Assembly (NCBI GenBank): GCA_009763385.1
Contig: CM019827.1
Coordinates: forward strand, 118,615,964 to 118,679,963
Direction: 5' to 3'
DNA length: 64,000 nucleotides
Source: Coix lacryma-jobi var. lacryma-jobi
Lineage: Eukaryota; Streptophyta; Magnoliopsida; Poales; Poaceae
The translations under genes and the position numbers were made by a program. Below the pieces are notes generated by a model. The model made no database searches. It was not told where the DNA came from and saw only the letters and a program-made list of their open reading frames with translations. Of the stretch, positions 8,654-19,108 are shown piece by piece. Within the stretch, counting starts at the first letter, position 1, and each line of letters begins with the position of its first letter.

Positions 8654-10518
8654 AGCGTCCAACATTGAAGAAGAGAGGAATCCAATGCCCGAAAGTTGAA
8701 GAGGTCATACAGAACATTGTATCTCACAAGCCTAACCTCGAAATTTGATGAGTTTAGCATATAAATACCCCTGAACCTAACCGCTATCCCATGCTGATTG
8801 TTGACGCAATCTTTCATGTAATGAGCATGAAGAGCAGCACATCCTGGTCCTAGCGCCTTGAGGTCCATTGATGGCAGAAATGGGTTACCACATTTGTACT
8901 TATCATTCCATTTTGGTCGCTGTTGTCCTCGTACACTCTCTCCAGCAGCCTTACTAGCTCCAGCAGCCTTACTAGCCCCCTTGTTTTGCTTGGGCGGCCT
9001 TCCAGAAGCCATAGTTCCCACTTTTGCATCCTTAGGCAGCTTAGTGCATTCCTTCTCCGAGCTCTTTGCACTATGCTCCTTTAGCACACTCTTTGCTGCA
9101 TCAGATGTGGTAGGAGGAGTTGAATTGGCTCCACAAAGTAGCTTTGTGGAAATAATACCCTTGCCACTCTTGCCACTTTTTGTTGTCTCATCTGGTTGAG
9201 ATTGGGTTGGCTGCGTCTCATGTGTATGTTTTACTAGAATCCATTCCCTCCTCCATTGTATCCTCTGTAGTAGAGCTTCTCTAAGTGTTCTGATATCATC
9301 ATTACGGGGTGGCTGCAGCAAATAATCCTCATAACCATGATGTACACATTCCACTTGGACTATTGCATAATCAACATCTATTTCGACTGATTCTAGTTCA
9401 AACTCCTTTGGGAACAAACGACCTTCTGCAACCACAACTCGATCGTAGCCTGTTATGATCGCTACAAGGGAACATTGGGTTGGCTCTACAAGAAGATCAA
9501 TACTATTTGACTGAAATGAATTAGGCTCAAGCTGTGATTCATTTGCAGCAGCGTTGGAGGCAGAGGCACAACTGCTCTTTCGTCCATGGGCAGGACTAGG
9601 GGTCCTAGAAGGTGGTGGTCTTACCAACAATCCTTGATTTGAGAGATAGGACATGACATCCTGTGTGACTTGAGCTGCAATTTCTTGTTTCACTTCAGCT
9701 GTAATTTCTTGTTTGACTTCAGCTTTTATCGCTGCTAAATCTACATCAGACCTCTTCCTCTTTCTGTACATGCCAGAACACCCAAGCCAACCATGCTTCC
9801 AACTAGTGTAACTTGACACACCACGCACACGACCTGGCTGTTCAGGGCCCAAACATGCAGTTAGAACATCATTCTCCCTGACCCAAGTGATGCCTGAAGC
9901 TTCTGCAGCTGATTGCTTCTCTTTAATATCTTCAGAGATTTTTTGTGTTGAATCTTGTGTCCAGATGATCTCAGCTTTATCTTCTGATACAACAAGCTTA
10001 CTCCTTCCTCGCAAAAACCTCACAGGACGACCTTCAGGGAAGTCATCCCATGGGTTAGGGATGCCTTTACTTGCTAAATCAGCATCCTCCGCCTCCCACT
10101 GCTTCAGTTTCCCCTCATACCCTGCTGTGCCCAGACAATGGTTGTGCACATTCTTTTGTCGAAGCTTTTTGTATCTCTCACTTGTCGCTACTGCTTCTGC
10201 AGACTCCTTCAATGCCAAAAATTCTGTCCAGTCCTCAGGTTCAATATATGGGTGCTTGCTAAAGGGAGTGAGGTTTTTGTTGACATAATTGGTTACTAGC
10301 CTATTTTTGTGGGTTCTCCAACTCTTAGATATCACCTTCATTATGTGCTTAAACCCCTGAGGTTTCATTTCAGATGGGAACTCCAAGTGGGACACTGGCT
10401 GGAATTGAGAGCCGGCTGGCTGTAGCTGGTCCATGACCTCTATGGCATTCCTCCATGGCATTCCAGGTACAGTACAATGGCTGATCAGTGAGCAGCAAGC
10501 GTGCACATAGTTTTCCAC
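8654..10518 (-). CDS. CACTA second protein: Transposase_24 + DUF8039-like + linker (large exon)
   Basis: An open frame of about 620 codons. The N-terminal half carries the plant Transposase_24 (TnpA-like) pattern: KSWRTHKNRLVTNYVNK, 'YIEPEDWTEFLALKESAEA', a Lys/Arg-rich helix and NHCLGTAGYEGKLKQWEAED. A Lys/Glu repeat (AEVKQEI) and a proline-rich linker follow. The next segment (CSLVAIITGYDRVVVAEG...VQVECVHHGYEDYLLQPP) resembles the DUF8039 domain that often sits between Transposase_24 and the Ulp1 peptidase. A basic, low-complexity stretch (KAAGASKAAGES) comes next. The frame leaves the exon at a strong donor (CT/GTAAGT, 8653) and joins exon 2 in frame. The protein is expected to bind the sub-terminal repeats. 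The first 30 residues look non-conserved, so the true start or an upstream exon was probably lost with the deleted transposase end. Confidence 0.75.
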
Positions 10519-10844
10519 TCTCTAGTGCTTGATGAATCCATCGTGTACAGTACACTAGTACAACATTATTGGGAACTGAATTAGCAGGACCTACTAGTAC
10601 ATACTAGTATGGCAATGGAATGGTGAGAGTGGACATGAGCATTTGGTTGGTCCGACAAGAGTGGCCTAAACAAATCAGAGGGGTTGCTAGTAGTAGAACT
10701 GCAAGAACAGGAATCTCCCACTCGGCGCTCGAATCTACAGCGCCAGAACAGCAATAGGATCCGGGTTCAAATAGCTTAGGGTTTGGTGCGCTCGGCTTCC
10801 GAAAGGAAATAAGGGAGCTAGGGGAGAGAAGGGAGCGGGCGTAC

Positions 10845-13062
10845 CTGGTTGGTGACCACTCGGGGCATTTTGAGATATTGCATTGAAGAAGAAACATAGG
10901 CTCATGATGGCCATTCGGACTTTTTCTGGCAAAATGTTCCTGATCCCAACCGCAAGCATCGTTGTGAGCATGACATCGCAATCATGAGCCTTCATAGGGA
11001 GCATTTTGTTATCTTTTGGTGCCACGAGTTTCCTGATGTCTGCTGAGTATCCCGAGGGAACTTTCACGCTACGGAAGAAGTCACATAGCTCCTGCTTCTC
11101 TTCCCTAGTTAGATTTATGGCAGATAATGGTAGCTGGGCATTGGGGCCCTCGGGACGCAACTCAGGCCGTATATCCAAATCTTCCATGTCCGCTCGTGCA
11201 TTTGCATGGTCCTTGGTTTTCCCCTTGCTGTTCAAGAGTGTCCCGAGTAAGCTCCCACACACATTCTTTTTCACATGCATGACATCGATGCTGTGACGAA
11301 CTGCTAAGTCTTTCCAATAAGGTAGCTCCCATAGAATGGACTTCTTCTTCCATCTCTTATCAACAACTTCTTTGTCCTTGCGCTTTCTCTTCCCAAGGGC
11401 ACTCTTTTTGTTCTTCCCCAATGTAACATTGACATCCTTTACCTGGGCATAAACATAATGCCCAGTGAAATGCCTCGGAGCAGATGTTGTCTCAACCGTG
11501 CCATCAAACTGGCATTTCATGTGCCGGTAAGGATGGGATCGACGAAGGAAACGACGATGTCTTATGTACACCCTCTTCTTTGAATTGTTAAGCCAAAGAC
11601 TCTCGGTATCATCTAAGCATTGAAAGCAATCTTTCTCTCCTTTAGACTGCCCAGACAAGCAACGGTGTCCTGGAACATCGGTGATGGTGGTTAACACCAT
11701 GGCGTGCAACTTGAATGGCTCTCGCTTGAACCCATCATATACCATGTCACCGTCTAACCAGAGCATCTTGAGCTCATCCACAACCAGCCTCAGAAACACG
11801 TCGATGTCATTCCCTGGCTGATGCGGACCTGAGATCAAAAGTGGCATCATCATGTATTTCCTCCTGTTACACAACCACGGTGGAATGTTGTAGATAGACA
11901 ACAACACAGGCCAAACACTGTGTGAGCTACTCATGTTACCGAATGGGTTCATGCCATCTGTGCTCAATGCAAAGCGAATGTTCCTTGGCTCATCTTCAAA
12001 AAATCCATACTTGGAGTCGATGACGCGCCACTGAATAGCATCTGCTGGATGCCGTAGGTAACCATCAATCTTGCGTCCCTCCTTGTGCCAACTCAATAGT
12101 TGTGCATCCTTGGCAGTTGCAAACAAACGCTTCAGGCGAGGAATTATAGGAAAGTACCATACCACCTTCCGAGGAGCTCCATGTTTCTTGCCCTCATCAC
12201 CTCCGTCATTTCTTTGTTTGTATCGAGAGGTTCCACACTCGGGGCATTCAGTTAGTTCAGCGTTATCGCCATGGTACAGGATGCAATCATTCTTACAAAC
12301 ATGGATTTTCTTGACCTCCAATCCCATAGGGCAAACAATCTGCTTGGCCTCATATGTGGTCTTGGGTAACTCATTCAGCTCAGGCAGCATGTCCTCCAAT
12401 AGATGTAGCAATTCATCGAAGCTCCGGTCAGTCCAATGATGTGTCGCCTTCAACTGGAGAAGCCTCAGAGTAGCAAACAACTTTGAATACTTCTCCTTGC
12501 AGCTCGGATAGAGTAGGGTCCTCATATCTGCCACCAGCCACTTTAGCTTCTTCATGTCCGCCTCAGTATACTCATCAAACCCCATGGCATCACGCACCAT
12601 CTCGTCAAGATCCTCTGCCTTCTGGGCATAATTGGCACTAATATCCGCTAGCTTTTCAGCAGTGAGATCCGGGGTACAAAAGGGTTGTTCCTCGTCCTTT
12701 GGGATGCAAAAGGGTCCTTCCTCATTGTCCTGACCAGCAGCATGAGATCCATCGTCCTGACATATGTTACCAGAGAATCCTTGGTTCACATGACCAGCTT
12801 GCAAGTCTCGATCATTAACTCCTTCTCCATGCTTGTTCCAACATCTGTAGTCAACCATGAATCCTCGGATGATCAGGTGAGCATGGAGTGATAATGAACT
12901 CGAGTACTGCTTCTTATTCTCACAATCAATGCATGGACACCACATAGCTGTCTTGTGCTGATTAAGCATATCCGCCTCTGCAACGCTGATGAATGATTTC
13001 AGACCAGCTAAGTACTCAGCACATGCACGATTGCGAAGAGACATCCAGCTCCGATCCTCCAT
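10845..13062 (-). CDS. CACTA TNP2-type transposase, 3'-truncated
   Basis: The transposase that cuts the CACTA ends, acting in the nucleus. The start ATG at 13062 (MEDRSWMSLRNR) opens the transposase-associated domain with CPCIDCENKK (residues ~40-95). A C-x2-C zinc-like pair (LTECPECGTSRY, ~residue 275) comes next. The Transposase_21/TNP2 core (residues ~300-550) includes YFPIIPRLKRLFATAKDA, 'LSTDGMNPFGNMSSSHSVWP', a PGxDIDVFLRLVVDEL helix and LPYWKDLAVRHSIDVMHVKK. Similarity stops abruptly after FFNAISQ near residue 727; normal family members continue with a DUF4218 block. Here unrelated sequence follows, with a donor-like CAG/GTACG at 10845 and a stop at 10735. The protein is about two thirds of normal length and probably inactive. 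It lies upstream of, and in the same direction as, the second gene. Confidence 0.9.
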
Positions 13063-13780
13063 AGTCTACCAAAAAGTATGAAAAATAAATGAAATGAACT
13101 AAAACAAGTTATGAATTTAAAGATTTTGCTACTCACATAGATTTATATTATATCTAGATATATCCTAAAAGTTATGAATTTAGAAATATTAAATATCGTA
13201 TAATTTAGGACATAAGAAGTATTATATTATTAGAGTCATCACAATATCCTAAAACAAGTTGGCATATACAGTTTCGGGCAGTTGGCGCTGCTACCTATGC
13301 CTTTATGGGCAGTGCCGTGGCAAAGCTACACTGTACATGAATGCTCAAATCAGAAACAAGTAAATGGGAATGGACCGGATCGTTTCAGCATCCCTGTACC
13401 GAATTAATTGATTGTTCGTGCCTCAGTTTATCACGTTCTGTGGTATTACCTTCCCTAACAAAATTCCTCACTGCATGCTGAAGGTAGTAGTATTCAACAT
13501 CGCCATAGCAGAGATTGGAGAAGGGATTGAGCTTAAGAGGAGGGAATTGGTTGTTTCAGAGAGATCAATGGGAAATTAAATTAGCCGGCGTAGGATTAAT
13601 TATTACCAGGCGATGAAGAAGATCTTGCTCTTCTGGCAGTTGTCGACAGTGACGAAGTTGAAGTCGAAGTCGAAGATGGCGTAGCGGCAGTATTCATCGA
13701 CGGCCCAAAGTCGCCGGTCGATGGAGAGGCAGGCGGGGCCGGAGGGTCGTCGAGCTTGCTGCGCGCGTGCGTACCGCGCA
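13063..13780 (-). promoter_or_regulatory. Upstream region of CACTA transposase
   Basis: AT-rich sequence lies between the transposase start and the GC-rich minisatellite. It contains no supported gene. By position it holds the transposase promoter and 5' leader. Several TATA-like stretches (for example 'tatattatatctaga' near 13145) are present but cannot be ranked. Confidence 0.35.
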
Positions 13781-13785
13781 CAGCT

Positions 13786-14205
13786 CCGGGATGGTGTGCG
13801 TATCGCGAGCACCGGCCACGCACAGCTCCGGGACGGAAAGGGGCACCGACCGTGTACAGCTCCGAGACGGGAAGGGGCACCGGCTGCGTACAGCTACGGG
13901 ACGGGAAGGGGCGCCGTCCGCGTACAGCTCTGGGACGGGAAGGGGCACCGGCGCGCACAGGTTCGCCGGGACGGGAAGGAGGGCCGGCCGCGCACAGCTC
14001 CGCCGGGACGGGAAGGAGGGTCGGTCGCGCACAGCTCTGCCAGGACGGGAAGGGGCGCCGGCCGCACAGCTCCGCCGGGACAGGAACGGGCGCCGGCCGC
14101 GCAGCTCCGCCGTGACGGGAAGGGGCGCTCGCCGCGCACAGCTCCGGGATGGGAAGGTGGGCGCCGGTCGCGCACGGCTCCAGGACGCGGGAAGGTGGGC
14201 GGCGG
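13786..14205. repeat. GC-rich minisatellite in CACTA 5' end
   Basis: About a dozen diverged units of roughly 33-38 bp share 'gcacagctccgccgggacgg' followed by 'gaaggggcgccggc'-type sequence. The array lies between the right sub-terminal repeats and the transposase gene. Overlapping open frames exist on both strands here, but they follow from the repeat composition and are not genes. CACTA elements often have such GC-rich blocks near one end. Confidence 0.8.
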
Positions 14206-14309
14206 CGCACTTTTTCTCCGATGAGATCGAGCTAGCGATATGTAGGTGTTTCCCCGTGAGAAATTAAAGAGAGGAAAGAGAGAAAGGGGAAAAATGCATT
14301 AAGATTGGT

Positions 14310-14755
14310 GCTAACTATCTGTGACGCAGCTTAAGAAAAGGAGTCACATATATGTGCACATATCAGTGACGCGTGTATAAACAAGCGTCACATTCCTTAT
14401 CTGTGACGCGTGTTATGATCAAGAGTCACTGATATGTACAACTATCAGTGACGCGTCTTGGGAATATGCGTCACAAGACTTATTTGTGACCCATATTCTT
14501 AACTCGCGTCACTAATAATTTGATCTATCAGTGACGCGCTTCAGCAACACGCGTCATAATTTTTATCAGTGACGCGTGTTGTCTTCAAGAGTCACTGATA
14601 CCCTGTTATTAGTGACGCGTCTTGTTCCCGGGGCATGGCTAGCACCTAATCAGTGACACGTCTCAAGAACCCGCGTCACTGATAGCTTATCTGTGACGCT
14701 TGTTGTTTCTGGGTCACAAATCGAGGCGTCACTGATAAGCTTTTCTGGCATAGTG
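14310..14755. repeat. CACTA sub-terminal repeat region, right end
   Basis: Many copies of 'atctgtgacgcgtgtt', 'cagtgacgcgtctt' and 'gcgtcactgata' in both orientations mirror the array at the left end. They close with the inverted terminal repeat at 14731-14755. This end lies upstream of the transposase promoter. Confidence 0.88.
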
Positions 14756-15218
14756 CAAGTTCTCTAATTATGTATAAAATGTACAAGTACCTTGAAGCAT
14801 TGTACTTTCTTACAATTCAACCAAAAAAGATATCCACCTAGCTAGCAGGCAAACAAAAGCTTTTTCTTATGGAGTTATAAGGTCACAGTTTACAGATGAA
14901 AATATGCTGCACATTCAAGGCCAACTACGACCATTTATAGGATCAGCTACCCCCAATCTGCCTCTAAGGGATACATCAATCAAATAAAAGAAAAAAATGC
15001 TGAGAGTTCAGCTCGAAATACTATATGCTCTGTTAATGTCATGCTTTGAAAAAATAAAACTTGCTTAGCAAAGTTAAGTATGTGAATTCTTGGATATATA
15101 TGCAAAGGCAACACACAACGGATAATTACAAGTGGAGATGCAACTTAGAGTAATAGCTTTGTGCCTTTGTTCATGAGTAGTATTCTACAGTACTAGATCT
15201 CAAGAGCAACATATGCCA
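14756..15218. other. Spacer between CACTA and Tat element, nothing recognised
   Basis: AT-rich sequence with no gene or repeat that I recognise. It separates the CACTA target duplication from the 5' LTR of the Tat element. Confidence 0.4.
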
Positions 15219-15864
15219 TGTTGGGGGAAGGGACCCTCGTCAGAGGCGCCACGCTGGCTAGCTCAACAAAACGGCCCGCGCACCTTCGCCGCATACCCCC
15301 CTCCTCCATCCTGCTAAGTCCCTCAGGTCACCGACCAAACCTCCGCTATACTGACCCAGCCTTCGGAAGTGTTCAGGAACCTTTTTTGCAGAAAAGGGGC
15401 GTGAAGAGCGCTGGGAGCGACCCTCGCGCTTCCCGCGTACCTTCGCCGAGAGGTCCAGACCCAACCGGTGGCGAAGGACCTCAAACTCTCCGACCGGGCG
15501 GATACCTCCGCAAGACGAAGGTCGCCCTTCGTTTTTCCGTCCGAGGGAGCTTGGACCGAGCGACGGCGGGCGCAGGGAAGGCAGGCTAGGGTTTCAGCTC
15601 CGGCTGTGTTTGTACGAGTTTGCCCTTCTGTATGAGTAGCGCAGAGGAATCTTTCTTGTACCCTACTGTAATTTGGCCGGCACCCCTTGGTATTCCCTAT
15701 AAATACCGGGGGGTGAACAGTGTATGGACACGAATTTTTTTTGGGGAACAGAGCCATAACAACTTTGTCCTCGTTTCCTTAACCTTCGCTATCGCTTCCG
15801 ACGCTTGGTCACCTTCGCCTCTCCCTTGCGCAAGCACGGAGGTGGGGCAAGTGTGTTTCCAACA
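15219..15864 (+). repeat. 5' LTR of Tat element
   Basis: The LTR begins TGTTGGGGGAAGG and ends TTTCCAACA, giving the canonical TG...CA borders over 646 bp. A TATA-like 'ctataaatacc' at 15698-15708 probably marks the U3/R boundary. The sequence right after the LTR is a primer-binding site. No matching 3' LTR is present in the window. Confidence 0.85.
15698..15708 (+). promoter_or_regulatory. TATA box of Tat 5' LTR
   Basis: CTATAAATACC lies 157 bp before the LTR end, as expected for the core promoter driving the genomic RNA. Confidence 0.6.
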
Positions 15865-15867
15865 GTT

Positions 15868-15885
15868 TGGCGCCGTCCATGGGGA
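15868..15885 (+). other. Primer-binding site of Tat element
   Basis: TGGCGCCGT lies three bases after the LTR end. The first nine bases complement the 3' end of plant tRNA-Asp (...GGCGCCA). The following bases (ccatgggg) do not match well. Confidence 0.55.
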
Positions 15886-15897
15886 ACGAAGTTCGAA

Positions 15898-17325
15898 ATG
15901 GCAGGAAACAGGAGAGCGCCCACAGCTAGGGACCGACGCATCGCCAGTGAGGCAGCGACGGTGGTTCCGCCCGCCGAGGAGATTGTGCAACCCTCGGGAG
16001 CAGAGGGTGCCACCCCAGAATCTGAAGTCCCGGGCCCCCAGGCCCGAGTGGTGGCACAACCGCACCCCCACACTCCTGGAGGAGGAGAGGGGATAGATGA
16101 GGAAGAGTTGGGCCTCGAGGCCCTCGAAAGACTTCAAGCTGAGCTGCAAGAGAAGAAGAGGCGCCTGGATCAGCTTGAGAGGCACAACCGGTTGCGCTCG
16201 ACCAGGCAAAGGGCAGACGAGGCCAGGGAACAGCTTCGCCGAATGGAGGAATCCCTCGCTGCGGCTGAAGCCGAAGCCGAGGGATGAAATGATGAGGAAA
16301 TGCCCCCGCTGCAAGAGAGGAATGAGGAGCGGGGTCAAGACAACCTTCGTCGCCATCCACCACCCCCACCACCACCATTTCACCCAGAACCACATCCCAT
16401 GAGGCCACCAAACTTTCGCCAACTCTACCCAGATGAGAGAGAGCCTAACCTTCGCAACCAACGAAGACCTCAACAACACCAAATGCCCTATGACCCAAAG
16501 TCACCACTCTCCCAAATGCTCCAAACCCAACCCTGGCCACCGTGCTACAATCCACAAAACCTACCCCGCTGCGACGAGCTCTCCAACCCTCGCCAATTCA
16601 TAATGAGCTATGAAGCAGCAGTTGCCGCAGCAGGCGGAGATGAATCAACAATGGCAAAGTCCTTCGTCATCATCCTGCGAGACATTGCACAAACCTGGTA
16701 CAACAACCTCCTCCCCGGAACAGTAGATTCCTGGGCCAATCTCAGAGACAGGCTTTGTACAAACTTCAAGGGCATTACACCAGCCCCATCAAACCCCATT
16801 GAGTTGTTCAACTGCAAACAAGAAGAGCGTGAACCACTTCAAGATTATTGGCGGAGGTTCATCCAAATCAGAGCAAGAACCCCGGGAATATCCGACGAGG
16901 CTGTCATCCTCGCTGCAGTCAGTGGCCTGCGCCCAGGCCCATGCTCTTCGAAATTTGCCAGGAAGCCGGCAAACACAATCGAAGAATTACACGAGACAAT
17001 GGAAAGATACTGTAGAGCAGACATGGACTTCAGAGCGAAGTCCGATGCTCGGAGGTCACAGCAGAAGCCACAGCCGGGGCCTCAACCAAGAGTAAACAAC
17101 CCTCGCCAAGAACAAAGCAACATCGGTGCCATCAACAAACCAATACACTATGAACACCAAGGACGGGGCACTCAACCCCCGAACAACCAGAACCCCCAAG
17201 GTTTGCCACCCCCGCCAGATCAACGGAACCAGCAAAAAGACCCCGCGAAAATGTATTGTCATTTCTGTGGTCTTGGAAAGGGGCACACCACCAAACAATG
17301 TGAATGCTTCGCCAAGGGAAAATAA
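15898..17325 (+). pseudogene. Tat gag, with internal stop
   Basis: Capsid/nucleocapsid polyprotein. ATG at 15898 (MAGNRRAPTARDRR) opens an acidic leader and an Arg/Glu-rich coiled coil (LERLQAELQEKKRRLDQLER, ~residues 75-125). A TGA at 16285 interrupts the frame, which then continues unchanged. The retrotransposon-gag domain follows, with SFVIILRDIAQTWYNNLLPG and 'NPIELFNCKQEEREPLQDYW'. The nucleocapsid zinc knuckle is CHFCGLGKGHTTKQC, spaced C-x2-C-x5-H-x4-C, one residue longer than the usual C-x2-C-x4-H-x4-C. A TAA at 17323 ends this part, but the same frame stays open into the protease. Confidence 0.85.
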
Positions 17326-18534
17326 TTCCAGGAGTCCAAAAGAGCTGCTTCGGCAGACAACCGAACCATCAACCACACCAGGAAACCAAACTTCCACTCA
17401 ACAAATCCTCCATACCAATATACCCCCATAAACTATGGCCTACCTTCGCAACAACCCATCTACGCGCACCACCCACTCTACAACCAAGCCTTTTATCAGC
17501 CAACCACCATCCCACGACGCCAAAATCCACCATACATAGTCACATACCCAACAACCCCCCAAACCCAAACCCCTACTACCCAACAAGTCAACAATGCTCT
17601 ACCGCCACCACCACCAATACCCGCTTTACCAGCGCCTCAACCTGGCAAATCCGAAACCCAGAGCCAAACGACCATCAACAACCCAACATCAACCTTCAGT
17701 GTAATACTAGCTATCACCGGAGGTTCAAATGAAGACCACGGCAACAAACGGCAGAGAAAAGAACATGCCAGACGGGTGCACCATGTAGCCGTCGAAGGAC
17801 CACACAAATTTGGTCGTTGGTCCCACATTCCCATAACCTTCGACTCCAGTGATATGAAGTTGAGAGATTACCCTCATACCGACGCCATGGTGATCGAGAC
17901 CAATCTAGCAGGGTGGACTGTCACTAAAATTCTGGTCGACACAGGAAGCTCCGCAGACATCCTGTTCGCCTCAACATTCGACAGCATGAAGCTTGATAAG
18001 AACCTCCTGCAACCTGCTGACAACCCTTTATACGGCTTCGGCGGTCAACAAGTGAGAGCCATCGGGAAAATTTCTTTGCCCGTGACCTTCGGCGACCAGA
18101 TCAACTGCAGAACCGAGCATTTAACCTTCGACGTGGTCGACATGTTCTACCCGTACAATGCCATATTTGGCCGAGGGGTAACCAACACATTCAACACAGT
18201 CATCCACCCCGCTTACCTCTGCATGAAGCTTCCCGCTCCGAAGGGAGTGGTCGCAGTATATGGAGACCAAGACATTGCAAGGGCAGCCAAGGGAACAGTA
18301 GCACCAGGACAACATAATGTCCACAACCTGTCGAAACCTCAAGCTACAAACCTCAATGTCGAAGGTGAGGTGTGCACCGACAAAATAAAGGTGTCACCCA
18401 AGGAAGAAACTAAACAAGTGCAACTCTTCGAAGGTAACGCTGAAAGAAAGGTGTTCATCTCAGCGAACCTAGCCCCCCAATCAGAAAGCGACCTCGTCAC
18501 TTTCCTCAAAGAAAACTCCGACACCATCGCCTAG
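17326..18534 (+). pseudogene. Tat linker and aspartic protease
   Basis: The frame continues from gag without a shift. A Pro/Gln/Thr-rich linker (to ~17760) is followed by the retropepsin-like domain. Its catalytic motif ILVDTGSSADILF is near 17930-17970, with the flap region YGFGGQQVRAIGK and the typical strand VVDMFYPYNAIFGRG. The protease cleaves the gag-pol polyprotein. A TAG at 18532 follows FLKENSDTIA, at a place where related elements usually have Trp (family pattern IFAWS), so TGG to TAG is the likely change. Confidence 0.82.
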
Positions 18535-19108
18535 TCCGCGGAGGACTTAAGAGGAGTGAACAGAACCCTGATAGAGCACAGCCTAAACATCAAGCCGGGC
18601 TACTGCCCGGTCAAACAAAAGCTTCGCAAAATGTCAGAAGAAAGGAAAGAGGCAGCGAGGGCTGAGGTAAAAAGACTTTTGGACGCAGGCGTCATCCGCC
18701 CAGTCAAGTACCCAACATGGCTCTCAAACGTGGTACTAGTACAGAAAAAGAACAAGAAATGGCGAATGTGCGTAAACTTCACGTGCCTGAACAAGGCTTG
18801 CCCGAAGGATGATTTCCCCCTCCCCAACATAAGCACCTTGGTTGACAGAGCAGCCGGCTGCCAAATGCTATCTCTACTCGACTCTTTTTCGGGATACCAC
18901 CAGATTTGGATGAATGAAGAAGACGAGGAGAAAACAAGCTTCGTCACACCTTCGGGAACTTTTTGTTTTCGGAGAATGGCAGAAGGCCTAAGAAACGCGG
19001 GTTCAACCTTCGCTCGTATGACATCCGAGGTCTTCAAAGATGAACACTCTGTCTCCGCCTATGTTGACGACCTGGTCGTCCAAAGCGAGTTAAAAGAAAC
19101 CACATTTC
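18535..19108 (+). pseudogene. Tat reverse transcriptase, N-terminal two thirds
   Basis: The frame is still the gag frame. RT blocks are in order: HSLNIKPGYCPVKQKLRKM, the YPTWLSNVVLVQKKNKKWRMC block, LLDSFSGYHQIWMNEEDEEK and the catalytic YVDDL near 19060. The usual HRxT block is present as GTFCFRRMAEGLRNAGSTF. After YVDDLVVQSELKETTFQ a single missing base near 19109 shifts the frame, and the rest of RT continues in frame 3. Confidence 0.85.

Larger units (their letters stand above)
5871..14755 (-). mobile_element. CACTA (En/Spm) DNA transposon, 8.9 kb, complete ends
   Basis: The element starts CACTATGCCAGAAAAGCTTA and ends with the exact reverse complement (taagcttttctggcatagtg), giving terminal inverted repeats of roughly 20-25 bp. 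It has the 3-bp target duplication CAA (5868-5870 and 14756-14758) typical of the superfamily. Both ends carry dense sub-terminal repeats. On the minus strand it encodes a TNP2-type transposase (13062-10845) and a second, multi-exon Transposase_24/Ulp1-like gene (10518-6656). It also holds a plus-strand fragment of a host gene. The transposase lacks its C-terminal third, so the element is probably not autonomous, but perfect ends and target duplication suggest fairly recent movement in trans. Confidence 0.95.

Noticed and set aside
13596..14267. Several 100-200-codon frames between CACTA end and transposase
   Set aside because: All are generated by the GC-rich minisatellite in every frame. 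The only less repetitive part (minus strand, 13603-13720) did not match a family that I could name.
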